Assembly: GCF_900172265.1 (NCBI RefSeq)
Contig: NZ_FWFK01000003.1
Span: 186,001-250,000, forward strand
Source of the DNA: Roseivivax jejudonensis
GTDB lineage: Bacteria > Pseudomonadota > Alphaproteobacteria > Rhodobacterales > Rhodobacteraceae
DNA length: 64,000 nt
Direction of reading: 5' to 3'
The notes beneath the pieces are model-generated. The model saw nothing but the letters and a program-made list of their open reading frames with translations. It ran no database searches and was not told the DNA's origin. Shown piece by piece: positions 52,483 through 62,192 of the stretch (within the stretch, counting starts at the first letter, position 1; each line of letters begins with the position of its first letter). Made by a program: the position numbers and the translations under genes.

Positions 52483-53124
52483 ATGCAGACCCGATTTGCC
52501 CATGTCGACACCTGGGTGTTCGACCTCGACAACACGCTCTACCCGCCCGAGGCGCGGCTCTTCGATCAGATCGAAATCCGGATGCGCGATTACATGACCC
52601 GCGCGCTCGGCATCGACGCGGCCGAGGCCGACGTGCTGCGCCGCCGCTACTGGGCCGAGCACGGGACCACGCTGGCCGGGCTGATGGCGTGGCACGCGCT
52701 TGATCCCGACCCGTTCCTGGCCGAGGTTCACGACATCGACGTCGGCGGCCTCGCGCCCGCGCCGGATCTCGCCGACCGCATCGCTGCGCTGCCGGGCCGC
52801 AAGATCGTCTACACCAACGGCACCGCGCATTATGCGCGCACCGTTACCGCGGCGCTCGGGCTCGACGGCCTCTTCGATGCGCTCTACGGCGTGACCGAGG
52901 CCGGGTACCGTCCCAAACCCGAACGCGACGCCTTCGAACGGGTCTTCGGTCTCGACGGGCTCACGCCCGGCCGCGCCGCGATGTTCGAGGACGATCCGCG
53001 CAACCTCGCCGTGCCCCACGCGATGGGCCTCGCCACGGTCCACGTGGCGCCGGACCCGCAACCGGCCGATCACATCCACCACCACACCGACGATCTCGCG
53101 GCCTTTCTCGGCCGGATCGTCTGA
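52483..53124 (+). CDS. HAD-family pyrimidine 5'-nucleotidase-like hydrolase
   Basis: 213 aa. Motif I FDLDNTLYPPEARLF is at about 12-26, motif II TNGT (about 110), the motif III Lys in GYRPKPERDAF, and motif IV FEDDPRNL. This matches the SDT1/pyrimidine 5'-nucleotidase branch of HAD hydrolases, which dephosphorylate UMP, CMP or modified nucleotides. The start ATG at 52483 is the first in frame with the domain. Divergent from the GntR regulator. Confidence 0.88.
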   Translation: MQTRFAHVDTWVFDLDNTLYPPEARLFDQIEIRMRDYMTRALGIDAAEADVLRRRYWAEHGTTLAGLMAWHALDPDPFLAEVHDIDVGGLAPAPDLADRIAALPGRKIVYTNGTAHYARTVTAALGLDGLFDALYGVTEAGYRPKPERDAFERVFGLDGLTPGRAAMFEDDPRNLAVPHAMGLATVHVAPDPQPADHIHHHTDDLAAFLGRIV

Positions 53125-53225
53125 ACCGCGAACGCGCGCGGCACCGTGGCTGCCGACTGCGGCGATCTCGCGGTGGCGCCCGGCGCCCGACACGCCTAGG
53201 TCTTTGGTCAACAGTGGAGGCACAG

Positions 53226-54419
53226 ATGGACCACGACATCCTGATTTCGGGGGGCGGGATCGCCGGGCTGACGGCAGCGGCGGCTTTCGGTCGCGCCGGC
53301 TTCCGCGTGCTCTGCGTCGATCCCGCGCCGGCCGTGACCGAACGCGACGCCGATGGCTCCGACCTGCGGTCCACCGCCTTCCTTCAACCCGCGCAGGCCT
53401 TTCTCGACCGGGCCGGGGCATGGACGCGGCTCGCGCCGCACGCCACCCCTCTGCAAGTCATGCGCATCGTCGATGCCGGCGGACCGGAGCCCGAGCCCCG
53501 CGTGGTGCGGGATTTCGACGCCGCCGACATCTCCGGACGACCGTTCGGATGGAACCTGCCCAACTGGCTCATCCGGCGCGAATTGATCGCGACGCTCGAG
53601 GGGCTCGACACGGTCGACTACCGCCCCGGCACGGCCACGCGAAGCCTGTTGGCCAGAACCAGCGCGGCCAAGGTCGGCCTGAGCGACGGTACGTCGGTCG
53701 AGGCCCCGCTGGTCGTGGCCGCCGACGGGCGCGCCTCGCCGATGCGCCGCGCCGCGCGGATCGACGTGCGCACCAAGCGTTTCGGCCAGAAGGCCCTGGC
53801 CTTCGCCGTCACCCATCCCGAACCGCACGGCAACGTGTCGACGGAGATCCACCGCACCGGCGGCCCGTTCACCCTCGTGCCGCTGCCCGATCACGAGGGC
53901 CGGCCCTCCTCGGCCATCGTCTGGATGGAGGACGGGCCCGAGGCGGAGCGGCTCATGGCGCTCGACGGCCCCGATTTCGAGGCGGCGATGACCGCCCGAT
54001 CCTGCGGCCTCTACGGCCCGCTGACCCTCGCCTCGCGGCGCACGATCTGGCCGATCGTCGCGCAGGAAGCCACGCGACTGACCGGCGAGCGTCTCGCGCT
54101 CGTGGCCGAGGCCGCGCACGTCATGCCGCCCATCGGCGCGCAGGGCCTGAACATGAGCCTCAGGGACCTGGCGACCCTGCTCGACCTCGCCGAAACCCAC
54201 CGCGCCGATCCCGGCACGCCGGCCGTACTCGATGCCTATGCCCGCGCGCGCCGGCCCGACATCGCGCTGCGGGTGGGCGGCATCGCCGCGCTCAACCGGA
54301 TCAGCCAGATCGCCACACCGGGCCTGCGCGACCTGCGCGCGGTCGGCCTCGGCGCGCTCCACGACCTGCCGCCGGTCCGCCGCGCCCTGATGCAGCTCGG
54401 TCTCGGCGCCCGCACCTGA
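53226..54419 (+). CDS. FAD-dependent UbiH/UbiF-family hydroxylase
   Basis: 397 aa; GGAGG five bases before the ATG at 53226 decides the start over a GTG 12 bases upstream. The FAD-binding GGGIAGLTAAAAFGRAG is at the N-terminus, the VVAADGRASPMRRA motif (DG) mid-protein, and LVAEAAHVMPPIGAQGLNMSLRDLA near 300 is the GDAAH-x-x-P region. It belongs to the aromatic hydroxylases of ubiquinone synthesis, though which ring position it acts on is not evident. Confidence 0.9.
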   Translation: MDHDILISGGGIAGLTAAAAFGRAGFRVLCVDPAPAVTERDADGSDLRSTAFLQPAQAFLDRAGAWTRLAPHATPLQVMRIVDAGGPEPEPRVVRDFDAADISGRPFGWNLPNWLIRRELIATLEGLDTVDYRPGTATRSLLARTSAAKVGLSDGTSVEAPLVVAADGRASPMRRAARIDVRTKRFGQKALAFAVTHPEPHGNVSTEIHRTGGPFTLVPLPDHEGRPSSAIVWMEDGPEAERLMALDGPDFEAAMTARSCGLYGPLTLASRRTIWPIVAQEATRLTGERLALVAEAAHVMPPIGAQGLNMSLRDLATLLDLAETHRADPGTPAVLDAYARARRPDIALRVGGIAALNRISQIATPGLRDLRAVGLGALHDLPPVRRALMQLGLGART

Positions 54420-54456
54420 CGCCGAAGCGCCCGTCGTCCAGGCTCCGCGCCCGCCC

Positions 54457-54503
54457 TTCTTCTTGGCATCAATACTCCGGGAGCGCGAGGGCAGCGCCCT
54501 CGC
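54457..54503 (+). repeat. Dispersed intergenic repeat, copy 2
   Basis: A diverged TTCTTCTTGGCATCAATACT lead, CCGGGAG core, then the hairpin GCGAGGGC (54485-54492), loop AGC, GCCCTCGC (54496-54503). It lies between the convergent ubiH-like and usg genes. Confidence 0.6.
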
Positions 54504-54526
54504 ACCTCTGGCGCCGGTGACGGCCC

Positions 54527-54796
54527 TCAGTGGTAGGTCAGCTCGCCCACCACGCTGCGCCACTCGCCCGACGACAGCATCGTGCGATGCGAATACCGGA
54601 TAGAGTGCAGCGGCCCCTCGATGCTGTCCTGCCAGAACTCGATAAACTCGAAGAGCCGCGGGTGATCGGGGGCGAGATCGTATTCTTGCCAGACGAAAGT
54701 ATTGAGCACGTTCTGGTAGTCAGGCATCCGGTAGAAGATCTCGGCCGTGGTCAGGCCATACCCCTTCAGCAGCAGTTCGGTCTCGCTCATGGGCAT
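54527..54796 (-). CDS. usg: Usg family protein
   Basis: 89 aa from the ATG at 54796, which has AAGGAGC eight bases upstream. MSETELLLKGYGLTTAEIFYRMPDYQNVLNTFVWQEYDLAPDHPRL is the conserved core of Usg, a small alphaproteobacterial protein first noticed in trp operons; function unknown. No trp gene adjoins here. Divergent from gyrA. Confidence 0.9.
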   Translation of the reverse strand: MPMSETELLLKGYGLTTAEIFYRMPDYQNVLNTFVWQEYDLAPDHPRLFEFIEFWQDSIEGPLHSIRYSHRTMLSSGEWRSVVGELTYH

Positions 54797-54919
54797 GCGC
54801 GATGCTCCTTCATGACGTTTGCATGACCAAAAGCATGCCGGACTTTTCTTCATTTTCAACGAAAACAGTGTGTTAGCCACCATGGGGCGCGGCTGCCAGC
54901 GCAACCGGTACGGGCGCCA

Positions 54920-54949
54920 TTGCACCCCATATCGAGGCTCTGATATAGA
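54920..54949 (+). promoter_or_regulatory. Candidate sigma70-type promoter of gyrA
   Basis: TTGCAC (54920-54925), 18-base spacer, TATAGA (54944-54949), about 43 bases before the GTG start. GATATAG is repeated at 54942-54948 and 54961-54967. Predicted by eye only. Confidence 0.4.
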
Positions 54950-54991
54950 GACAGCAACAAGATATAGCACAGGCACAGGCGGACTGAATTC

Positions 54992-57736
54992 GTGAACGAT
55001 ACGCCCGAACCCCCTGAAAACGCGGACGAAAATGGCGGCTCGGGCCGTCCCCTTCCGGCCGGACCCACGGTCTCGATCCTCGAGGAGATGAAGTCCTCCT
55101 ACCTCGATTACGCGATGAGCGTGATCGTGAGCCGGGCGATCCCCGACCTGCGCGACGGGCTAAAACCCGTGCACCGGCGCATCCTCTACGCGATGCATGA
55201 GACCGGCAACACCCACGACAAGGCCTACCGCAAGTCCGCGCGGCCCGTGGGCGACGTCATGGGGAAATACCATCCGCACGGCGACAGCGCGATCTACGAC
55301 GCGCTCGTTCGGATGGCACAGGATTTCTCGATGTCGCTGCCGCTGCTCGACGGCCAGGGCAACTTCGGCTCGATGGACGGGGACAACCCGGCCGCCATGC
55401 GCTACACCGAGGTTCGCATGGACAAGCCGGCCGCCTACATGCTGGCGGACATCGACAAGGAAACCGTCGATTTTCAGGACAACTACGACGGCAAGGACCG
55501 CGAACCGTCCGTCCTGCCGGCGCGGTTTCCGAACATGCTGGTCAATGGCGCGGGCGGCATCGCCGTCGGCATGGCCACCAACATCCCGCCGCACAATCTC
55601 GGCGAGGTGATCGACGCCACGCTCGCGCTCATCGACGAGCCCGACCTGTCGTCGGAGCAGCTGATCGAGTACGTGCCGGCGCCCGATTTCCCCACGGGCG
55701 GCCTGATCCTCGGCCGCTCCGGCGCGCGCAAGGCGTATCTCGAGGGCCGTGGCTCGGTCATCATCCGTTCCAAGACCCGGATCGAGGAGCTGCGCAAAGA
55801 TCGCTATGCGATCGTCATCGACGAGATCCCCTACCAGGTGAACAAGGCCGCGATGATCGAGAAGATCGCGGAGGCCGCGCGCGACAAGCGGATCGAGGGG
55901 ATCGCGCATGTGCAGGATGAATCCGACCGCTCCGGCGTGCGCGTCGTCGTCGAGCTCAAGCGTGACGCGACGCCGGACGTGGTGCTGAACCAGCTGTTCC
56001 GGTTCACCCCGATGCAGACCTCGTTCGGGTGCAACATGCTGGCGCTGAACGGCGGCAAGCCCGAGCAACTTACGCTGCGCAAGTTCCTGACCTCGTTCAT
56101 CGACTTCCGTGAGGACGTCGTCGCCCGGCGCACCGCCTACCTTCTGCGCAAAGCGCGCGAGCGCAGCCATATCCTGTGCGGCCTCGCCGTCGCGGTGTCG
56201 AACGTCGACGAGATCGTCGCGACGATCCGCGCCTCCGCCGACGCGAGCGAGGCGCGCGAAAAGCTGATGACCCGCCGCTGGCCGGCCCACGAGATCGCCC
56301 CGTACATCCGGCTGATCGACGACCCGACGCACACGATCAACGACGACGGCACCTATAACCTCTCCGAGGCGCAGGCCCGCGCGATCCTCGAGCTTCGGCT
56401 CCAGCGCCTCACCCAGCTCGGCGTGAAGGAGGTGACCGACGAGCTCGAGGAACTGGCCGGCAAGATCAAGGAATACCTCGAGATCCTCGGCAGCCGCGAG
56501 CGCATCATGGGCATTATCTCCGACGAGCTGCGCGAGGTTCGCGATCTCTTTGCCGTGCCGCGCCGCACGGAAATCGCCGACTGGGCCGGCGACATGGACG
56601 ACGAGGACCTGATCGAGCGCGAAGACATGGTCGTGACGGTCACGCAGTCCGGCTACATCAAGCGCACGCCGCTGTCGGAATTCCGCAGCCAGCGGCGCGG
56701 CGGCAAGGGGGTGTCCGGCGGCGGCCTGAAGGAGGACGACGCGGTCACCACGCTTTTCGTGGCGAACACGCACACGCAGCTTCTGTTTTTCACGACAGAC
56801 GGGATGGTCTACAAGCTCAAGACTTGGCGCCTGCCGGCCGGCGGGCGCACGTCCAAGGGAAAGGCCATCGTCAACATCCTGCCGATCCCGACTGGCGTGT
56901 CGATCGCCGCGATCATGCCGGTCGACCGCGAGGAAACGGACTGGGACGACCTGCAGATCGTGTTCGCCACATCCGCCGGCGACGTGCGACGCAACGCCCT
57001 GTCGGACTTCACCAACGTCAAGCGCAACGGCAAGATCGCGATGGAACTGAGCGATGGCGTGTTCCTCGTGAACGCGCGCATCGCGTCCGAAAGCGATGAC
57101 GTGATGCTGGTGACCGATTCCGGCCGGGCGATCCGTTTCCCGACGACGGACGTCCGCGTCTTCAAGGGCCGGAAATCGACCGGCGTGCGCGGCATTCGCC
57201 TGCACAACGGCGACCGTGTCGTATCGATGTCGATCATCCGCCACTTCGAGGCGACGCCGGACGAGCGTGCGGCCTATCTCAAGATGCGCCGGGCGGTGGC
57301 CGGACTGACCGACGAGACGGCAGAAAGCGACGACGAGGAAGGCAACGCCAACATCACCATCGGGCAGGAACGCTATGCCGCGATGTCGGCGGCCGAGAAC
57401 CTGATCCTCACGATCACCACCAACGGGTCCGGCAAGCTCAGTTCCAGCCACGACTACCCCGTGCGCGGACGCGGCGGTCAGGGCGTGATGGCGATGGACA
57501 AGGCGATGCGGGGCGGAACCGTCGTCGCGTCCTTCCCGGTCGAGATCGACGATCAGATCATGCTCGCGACATCGCGCGGCCAGTCGATCCGCGTGCCGGT
57601 CGAGGGAATCTCGTTCCGGTCGCGCAGCGCCGGCGGTGTCCGCGTCTTCAACACCGGCCCCGACGAAGAGGTGGTGAGCGTCGCGTGGATCGCCGATCAG
57701 AGTACCGAGGATGATCCTCCGGAACCCGAGGCGTGA
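54992..57736 (+). CDS. gyrA: DNA gyrase subunit A
   Basis: 914 aa with a GTG start. The breakage-reunion domain carries the active-site Tyr138 (AMRYTEVRM). The quinolone-determining region has [18 protein letters not shown] with Ser99 and Asp103, equivalent to E. coli Ser83 and Asp87, both wild type. The GyrA box QRRGGKG is at about 567-573, proving GyrA rather than ParC, and six beta-pinwheel repeats follow. An acidic insert ([15 protein letters not shown], about 775-790) lies in the pinwheel. It supercoils DNA with GyrB. Confidence 0.97.
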   Translation: MNDTPEPPENADENGGSGRPLPAGPTVSILEEMKSSYLDYAMSVIVSRAIPDLRDGLKPVHRRILYAMHETGNTHDKAYRKSARPVGDVMGKYHPHGDSAIYDALVRMAQDFSMSLPLLDGQGNFGSMDGDNPAAMRYTEVRMDKPAAYMLADIDKETVDFQDNYDGKDREPSVLPARFPNMLVNGAGGIAVGMATNIPPHNLGEVIDATLALIDEPDLSSEQLIEYVPAPDFPTGGLILGRSGARKAYLEGRGSVIIRSKTRIEELRKDRYAIVIDEIPYQVNKAAMIEKIAEAARDKRIEGIAHVQDESDRSGVRVVVELKRDATPDVVLNQLFRFTPMQTSFGCNMLALNGGKPEQLTLRKFLTSFIDFREDVVARRTAYLLRKARERSHILCGLAVAVSNVDEIVATIRASADASEAREKLMTRRWPAHEIAPYIRLIDDPTHTINDDGTYNLSEAQARAILELRLQRLTQLGVKEVTDELEELAGKIKEYLEILGSRERIMGIISDELREVRDLFAVPRRTEIADWAGDMDDEDLIEREDMVVTVTQSGYIKRTPLSEFRSQRRGGKGVSGGGLKEDDAVTTLFVANTHTQLLFFTTDGMVYKLKTWRLPAGGRTSKGKAIVNILPIPTGVSIAAIMPVDREETDWDDLQIVFATSAGDVRRNALSDFTNVKRNGKIAMELSDGVFLVNARIASESDDVMLVTDSGRAIRFPTTDVRVFKGRKSTGVRGIRLHNGDRVVSMSIIRHFEATPDERAAYLKMRRAVAGLTDETAESDDEEGNANITIGQERYAAMSAAENLILTITTNGSGKLSSSHDYPVRGRGGQGVMAMDKAMRGGTVVASFPVEIDDQIMLATSRGQSIRVPVEGISFRSRSAGGVRVFNTGPDEEVVSVAWIADQSTEDDPPEPEA

Positions 57737-57777
57737 TCCGAGAGTTGGTCACCCGACGACGATGCAACAACGCAATT

Positions 57778-57797
57778 GCAGGTACGCAAGAACCTGC
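57778..57797. repeat. Short inverted repeat between gyrA and the LysR gene
   Basis: GCAGGT (57778-57783) and ACCTGC (57792-57797), 8 bases apart, 42 bases after the gyrA stop and 106 bases before the LysR start. It could end gyrA transcription or be a regulator site. Confidence 0.3.
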
Positions 57798-57902
57798 CTA
57801 CCGTTGAAACGTGTGCAGCCGGTCTCGAATAGAACGCGCCGGCAACGCTTTTCGGTTCCGCGCAGGTGGCGCGCCTCTGAAATGATTGGATCATGAGCCG
57901 TC

Positions 57903-58763
57903 ATGGACAACTGGGACGATCTTCGTTTTCTCGTGGCGCTGTCGAAAACCGGCACGATGACTGCCGCCGCAAAGCATCTCGGAACCAACACGGCGACGGT
58001 GTCTCGCCGGATCGAGCGGCTGTCCGAGCAGCTCGGCACGCCCGCCTTCGTCAAGACGACGGAGGGCTGGAAGCCGTCCGAGGCGGTGATGCACCTCATC
58101 GAAATCAGCGAGACCTTCGACGGCACGTTGCAATCGGCGCTGAACTCGCAGGCGGCGCGGATGTCGAACGAGCCGGTCAAGATCAACATCGGGTCGATCC
58201 CCGTGGTCACTTCGCAGGTCCTGATCCCCGGCCTGCAGCGTCGAAGCTCGCAGCTTTCCGGAATTTCCCTAACCTTCACGGATCGCGTGTTCCGCGAGGG
58301 ACTGGGCGAGAATGACGTGGTGGTGATGTATGGCCAGCCCGAGAGCGGTCGCATCGTGACCCGCAAGGCCGGCCACCTTTCCTTCCGGCTCTACCGCAAC
58401 AGCGATCGGGAACTGGACGACAGTTGGGCCGGCCTGGGCGAAGCGCATGACCAGTATCCGCCGATGCGCATGGGGTTCGATCAATTCGCCGGCCCGCCCA
58501 AGGTCCGCGTGGACTCGTTCCTCGCGCTCTACGGCCTGATGCAGAGCACCGGGCTGCCCGGCCCCCTTCCCGATCTACTGGCGGCGCAGGACGTGAACCT
58601 CGTGCCCGTCACGCCCGGACGCCCGCCCTTCCTCGCGGATTTCTGGTTGATGTTCCACGAAACACGGCGAAGCGATCCGGCCATGCGCTCCGTGGTGGAG
58701 TGGATCACGGCGTGTTTCGAAGACATCACTGCGCTCGAGGCGAGCCGGACCAGTACCGGCTAA
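57903..58763 (+). CDS. LysR-family transcriptional regulator
   Basis: 286 aa. The N-terminal winged HTH (about 4-62, LRFLVALSKTGTMTAAAKHLGTNTATVSRRIERLSEQLG) is standard for the family; the C-terminal effector domain is diverged. The family branch resembles regulators with a DNA-binding domain followed by a shortened periplasmic-binding-like fold. Its target may be itself or the DoxX-like gene 125 bases downstream on the same strand. No ligand can be inferred. Confidence 0.9.
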   Translation: MDNWDDLRFLVALSKTGTMTAAAKHLGTNTATVSRRIERLSEQLGTPAFVKTTEGWKPSEAVMHLIEISETFDGTLQSALNSQAARMSNEPVKINIGSIPVVTSQVLIPGLQRRSSQLSGISLTFTDRVFREGLGENDVVVMYGQPESGRIVTRKAGHLSFRLYRNSDRELDDSWAGLGEAHDQYPPMRMGFDQFAGPPKVRVDSFLALYGLMQSTGLPGPLPDLLAAQDVNLVPVTPGRPPFLADFWLMFHETRRSDPAMRSVVEWITACFEDITALEASRTSTG

Positions 58764-58888
58764 ACTTCGCGTACGGGATTCCCCCAGTAGGCGAATTTTT
58801 GCAAAGTCGTTATTGATCTGTTAACGCTTGCTGTCGCGTGTACGTTGTGAGCAAGCTCTCGAAAAGCGAACAGTGAGCAGCGAAACCA

Positions 58889-59275
58889 ATGACTTCCACA
58901 CCGATCGTCCAGTGCGTTATCCGGATCGCCCTCGCGGCGTGCCTGGCCTACGCCGTCATCGAAACCATGTCGGCCGGGGCCGGTGTGGCTGATCGCATTC
59001 TTCCCTTCGCCGGCGTGTCCATCGCCGCCGCGCTTCTCGCCGGACTGATGTCCGTCGTCGCGATCTGGCTCGCCTTTGGCGTCCGCACGCGGGTCGTGGC
59101 TCTGCTCGGCCTGGCCCTTTACACCGGACATCTCGTCGCTCTTCCGGGGTTCACCACGGTCGGCACGGACGAAATCGTCCAATTGGCGGTCGTGGCGGCG
59201 CTCGCTCTCCCTCTCATCGTCTTCGGCGGCGGCCGCTACAGCATGGTCCGCGCCGGCTGGCACAACGTTATCTGA
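58889..59275 (+). CDS. DoxX-like small membrane protein
   Basis: 128 aa, four hydrophobic helices (about 8-28, 38-60, 68-86, 98-114). The helix pattern, the FGVRTRVVALLGLALYTGHL turn and the size fit DoxX/SURF4-like proteins, but no diagnostic motif is conserved, so the name is tentative. The gene ends in a textbook terminator, and the LysR gene lies just upstream. Confidence 0.72.
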   Translation: MTSTPIVQCVIRIALAACLAYAVIETMSAGAGVADRILPFAGVSIAAALLAGLMSVVAIWLAFGVRTRVVALLGLALYTGHLVALPGFTTVGTDEIVQLAVVAALALPLIVFGGGRYSMVRAGWHNVI

Positions 59276-59311
59276 CGCACCGCGCGTCATCACGGGGCAC
59301 ACCGTAGACTT

Positions 59312-59337
59312 GCGCGGCCTTCGGGCCGCGCTTTTTT
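59312..59337 (+). terminator. Intrinsic terminator after the DoxX-like gene
   Basis: GCGCGGCC (59312-59319), TTCG tetraloop, GGCCGCGC (59324-59331), then six T's (59332-59337). It is the cleanest rho-independent terminator in the window. Confidence 0.93.
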
Positions 59338-59362
59338 ATGCGGTCCCGAATTCGTCCTGCAC

Positions 59363-59400
59363 AATGATTTATCAAGCGGTAGACGTTATGACAAATCATT
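59363..59400. repeat. AT-rich inverted repeat in the convergent gap at 59.4 kb
   Basis: AATGATTT (59363-59370) and AAATCATT (59393-59400) are exact reverse complements, 22 bases apart. An overlapping smaller palindrome, CAAAT/ATTTG, spans 59392-59405. Unusually AT-rich for this sequence; no gene lies in the gap. Confidence 0.45.
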
Positions 59401-59482
59401 ATTTGCCAAAACTCCTACGCATGCCCGCTTGTGGCCGGTCCGACACGGTGCCAACCGGCGTCACACAGCGCTGCTGCCGGCG

Positions 59483-60967
59483 TCAAAGCGCGTAGAGATC
59501 GCGGAACTTCGTCTCGAGATAGCGCATCAACGGTTCCTCGCTCGGCGCCGCCCCGGTCGCGGCCTCGATGGTCTCGCGCGGTTCTCGCAGCCCGCCGTGA
59601 CGCTGGACAGTGTCGCGCAGCCATCCTGTCGCTCCGCTCAGGTCTCCGGCGGCCAGCGCCGCGTCGAGATCCGGCAGAGCCGCGCGCATCGCGTCATGCA
59701 GGCACCCGGCATAGACGTTGCCGAGCGTGTAGGTCGGAAAATAGCCGAAGAGGCCGACCGACCAATGCACGTCCTGCAGCACCCCGTTCGACGGCCGGTC
59801 CACAGGGTAGCCGAAATCCGCCTCGAACCGCGCGTTCCACGCCTCCTCGAGATCTGCGACCTCCAGGTCACGCGTTACCAGCGCGCGCTCGAGATCGTAG
59901 CGCAGCAACACGTGAAGGTTGTACTGCAGCTCGTCGGCCTCCGTGCGGATGAACCCCGCATGCACGCGGTTCACGGTCCGGTAGAACGCCTCCGCGTCGG
60001 CCGGGCCGAGGTCGCCAAAGCGCTCCCGCATCTGACCGAACAGCCACGAGGTGAAGGCGCGCGAGCGGCCGAGCTGGTTCTCGTAGATCCGGCTCTGGCT
60101 CTCGTGCACGCCCATCGACACCCCTGCGCCCAGCGGCGTCAGCAGATAGTTGGGATCGATACCCTGCTCGTAGGACGCATGGCCGACTTCGTGGATTGTC
60201 GAGTAGAGGCAATTGAACGGATCCGTGGGGCTGGTGCGCGTGGTGATGCGCACGTCGTTGCCCGACCCCGATGAGAACGGGTGCACCGCCTTGTCGATGC
60301 GCCCGCGCGCCATGTCGTAGCCGAACGTCTTGGCCACCTCGCGGGTCAGGCGCATCTGCTCGCTCTCGTCGAACGTGCCCGACAACGCCGGCGGCGCATC
60401 AGCCCCGCGCACCGCGTCGATCAGCGCGACGAGCCGCGGGTGCAGCGCATCGAACATCGCCGACAGCTGTGCCGCACTGGCACCCGGCTCATAGTCTTGC
60501 AGGAGCGCATCGTAGACATCGCCCTCCTGCGCCAGCGCCGCGCCCTCCTCGCGCTTGAGTGCCAGCACCTGCCCGAGCGTCGGCGCGAAGGCGGCGAAGT
60601 CGTCCTTGGCGCGCGCCTCGGCCCACACGCCCTGCGACACGCTCGTCACGCGCGCGATCTCGGCAGCCAGCCGGGCCGGCACCTTGACCGCGCGGTCGTG
60701 CGCGCGCCGCGCATGCCGCACCGTCGCCGCCGCGACGGGCGTCAGCGCCTCGGGCGCAGCCTCCAGCGCCGCCAGCCATTCGGACAGCCGGGGATCGGCG
60801 CGGCGGGCGTGCAGGATGCCCTCCATCGCCGCCATCTCCTCGCCGCGCTGTGCCGCGGCGCCCCGCGGCATCACCGTTTCCTGGTCCCAGGACAGCCGGC
60901 CCGCGACCTGCGCGATCGCGGCGGTTTCGCGTTCGTGGGCGGCCAGCGCCTCGAAAGCGTCGGTCAT
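59483..60967 (-). CDS. Carboxypeptidase Taq (M32 metallocarboxypeptidase)
   Basis: 494 aa. The zinc motif HEVGH is at 259-263 (STIHEVGHASYEQG), with the following ESQSR region supplying the third ligand Glu. Further M32 markers are SWDQETVMP at the N-terminus, DVRITTR, and HVLLRYDLERAL. It removes C-terminal residues from peptides in the cytoplasm. Its ATG overlaps the heme A synthase stop (ATGA), so the two are coupled. Confidence 0.95.
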   Translation of the reverse strand: MTDAFEALAAHERETAAIAQVAGRLSWDQETVMPRGAAAQRGEEMAAMEGILHARRADPRLSEWLAALEAAPEALTPVAAATVRHARRAHDRAVKVPARLAAEIARVTSVSQGVWAEARAKDDFAAFAPTLGQVLALKREEGAALAQEGDVYDALLQDYEPGASAAQLSAMFDALHPRLVALIDAVRGADAPPALSGTFDESEQMRLTREVAKTFGYDMARGRIDKAVHPFSSGSGNDVRITTRTSPTDPFNCLYSTIHEVGHASYEQGIDPNYLLTPLGAGVSMGVHESQSRIYENQLGRSRAFTSWLFGQMRERFGDLGPADAEAFYRTVNRVHAGFIRTEADELQYNLHVLLRYDLERALVTRDLEVADLEEAWNARFEADFGYPVDRPSNGVLQDVHWSVGLFGYFPTYTLGNVYAGCLHDAMRAALPDLDAALAAGDLSGATGWLRDTVQRHGGLREPRETIEAATGAAPSEEPLMRYLETKFRDLYAL

Positions 60968-62124
60968 GCGGCACCTCTGACAGAGCGGAAGACGGGATAG
61001 CGCGCGGCAAAGCGGGCCCGCAGGATCAGCACCCAGAGCGCGACCGCGCCCAGTTGGTGAATGATCGCGATCTGCCACGGCGCGGCATAGAGGACCGTGA
61101 CAACGCCGAGGACCATCTGCACCAGCAGCATGGCCATGACCGCGTTGAAGCGGAACCGCGTATCGCCGTGCGGCGAGCGGCGCGCGCGCCACCAGACGAC
61201 CGCCCCGAAGACAAAGAGAAGGTAGCCCGTCACCCGGTGGATGAATTGCACGAGGCCCGCATTCTCGAAGAAGTTCCGCCAGGCCGGCTCGAGGTCGAAG
61301 GCCATCGGCGGCAGCACGTAGCCCGACATCAGCGGCCAGTCGGTATAGCTGCGACCGGCGTCGATCCCCGCCACCAGCGCGCCGATCAGGATCTGCAGGA
61401 AGGCGAGATGCATCAGGCCGGTGCCGAGCGAGAACAGCCGCGCCTCTCGCGCACGGCGCGCCTGCATCAACTCCCGCTCCTCCCGCGAGAGCTGGAAGAC
61501 GAACCACGCGATCAGCCCGAGGATGACGAAGGCAAGGCCCAGATGCGTGGCCAGCCGGTAGCTCGCCACGTCGATCATCTCGCCGCTCAGGCCGGAGGCC
61601 ACCATCCACCAGCCGATCGCCCCCTGCAGCCCGCCGAGCGCACCGAGCGACAGCAGCCGGAAGGTCCAGCCCGGCGGGATCTTCCGCATCGCGAGAAAGA
61701 CAAGGAAACCTGCGGCCCAGACGAGCCCGATGACCCGGCCGAGCTGGCGGTGACCCCATTCCCACCAGTAGATCGTCTTGAAGTCGGCGAGGCTCATGCC
61801 CGAGTTGACCAGCCGGTATTCCGGGATCGCCCGGTACTTCTCGAACTCCGTCTCCCAGGCCGCCGCACTCATCGGCGGCAGCGCACCGGTCAACGGACGC
61901 CATTCGGTGATCGACAGCCCGCTGTCGGTCAGCCGGGTCAGCCCGCCCACTGCGATCATCACGGTCACCAGCGCGAACAGCACCAGGAGCCAGGTCCGCA
62001 CGGCGCCTCGTGCGCCGCGCCGGCCCGCGTCGATCATGCCGCCGGTCGGCGTCTCGGACCGCGGCCCGATCCCCTCCGACACGTCTTCGAAAAGCTTGCG
62101 ATTGCCCGCCGGTTTCCGCGCCAT
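60964..62124 (-). CDS. ctaA: Heme A synthase (COX15/CtaA type 2)
   Basis: 386 aa with about eight membrane spans in two four-helix bundles. Conserved features: GGLTRLTDSGLSITEWRPLTG with the heme/redox segment, WEWGHRQLGRVIGLVW, ASYRLATHLGLA and VQFIHRVTGYLLF, carrying the heme-ligand His residues. It converts heme O to heme A for aa3 oxidase; ctaD is at 44610. It overlaps the M32 gene. Confidence 0.95.
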   Translation of the reverse strand: MARKPAGNRKLFEDVSEGIGPRSETPTGGMIDAGRRGARGAVRTWLLVLFALVTVMIAVGGLTRLTDSGLSITEWRPLTGALPPMSAAAWETEFEKYRAIPEYRLVNSGMSLADFKTIYWWEWGHRQLGRVIGLVWAAGFLVFLAMRKIPPGWTFRLLSLGALGGLQGAIGWWMVASGLSGEMIDVASYRLATHLGLAFVILGLIAWFVFQLSREERELMQARRAREARLFSLGTGLMHLAFLQILIGALVAGIDAGRSYTDWPLMSGYVLPPMAFDLEPAWRNFFENAGLVQFIHRVTGYLLFVFGAVVWWRARRSPHGDTRFRFNAVMAMLLVQMVLGVVTVLYAAPWQIAIIHQLGAVALWVLILRARFAARYPVFRSVRGAA

Positions 62125-62192
62125 CCGTCGCTCCTGTGGTCTCGCGCGACACTATGCGCGGCGCCGGAGGCCTTCAAGCCGGCGGCCGCGCC

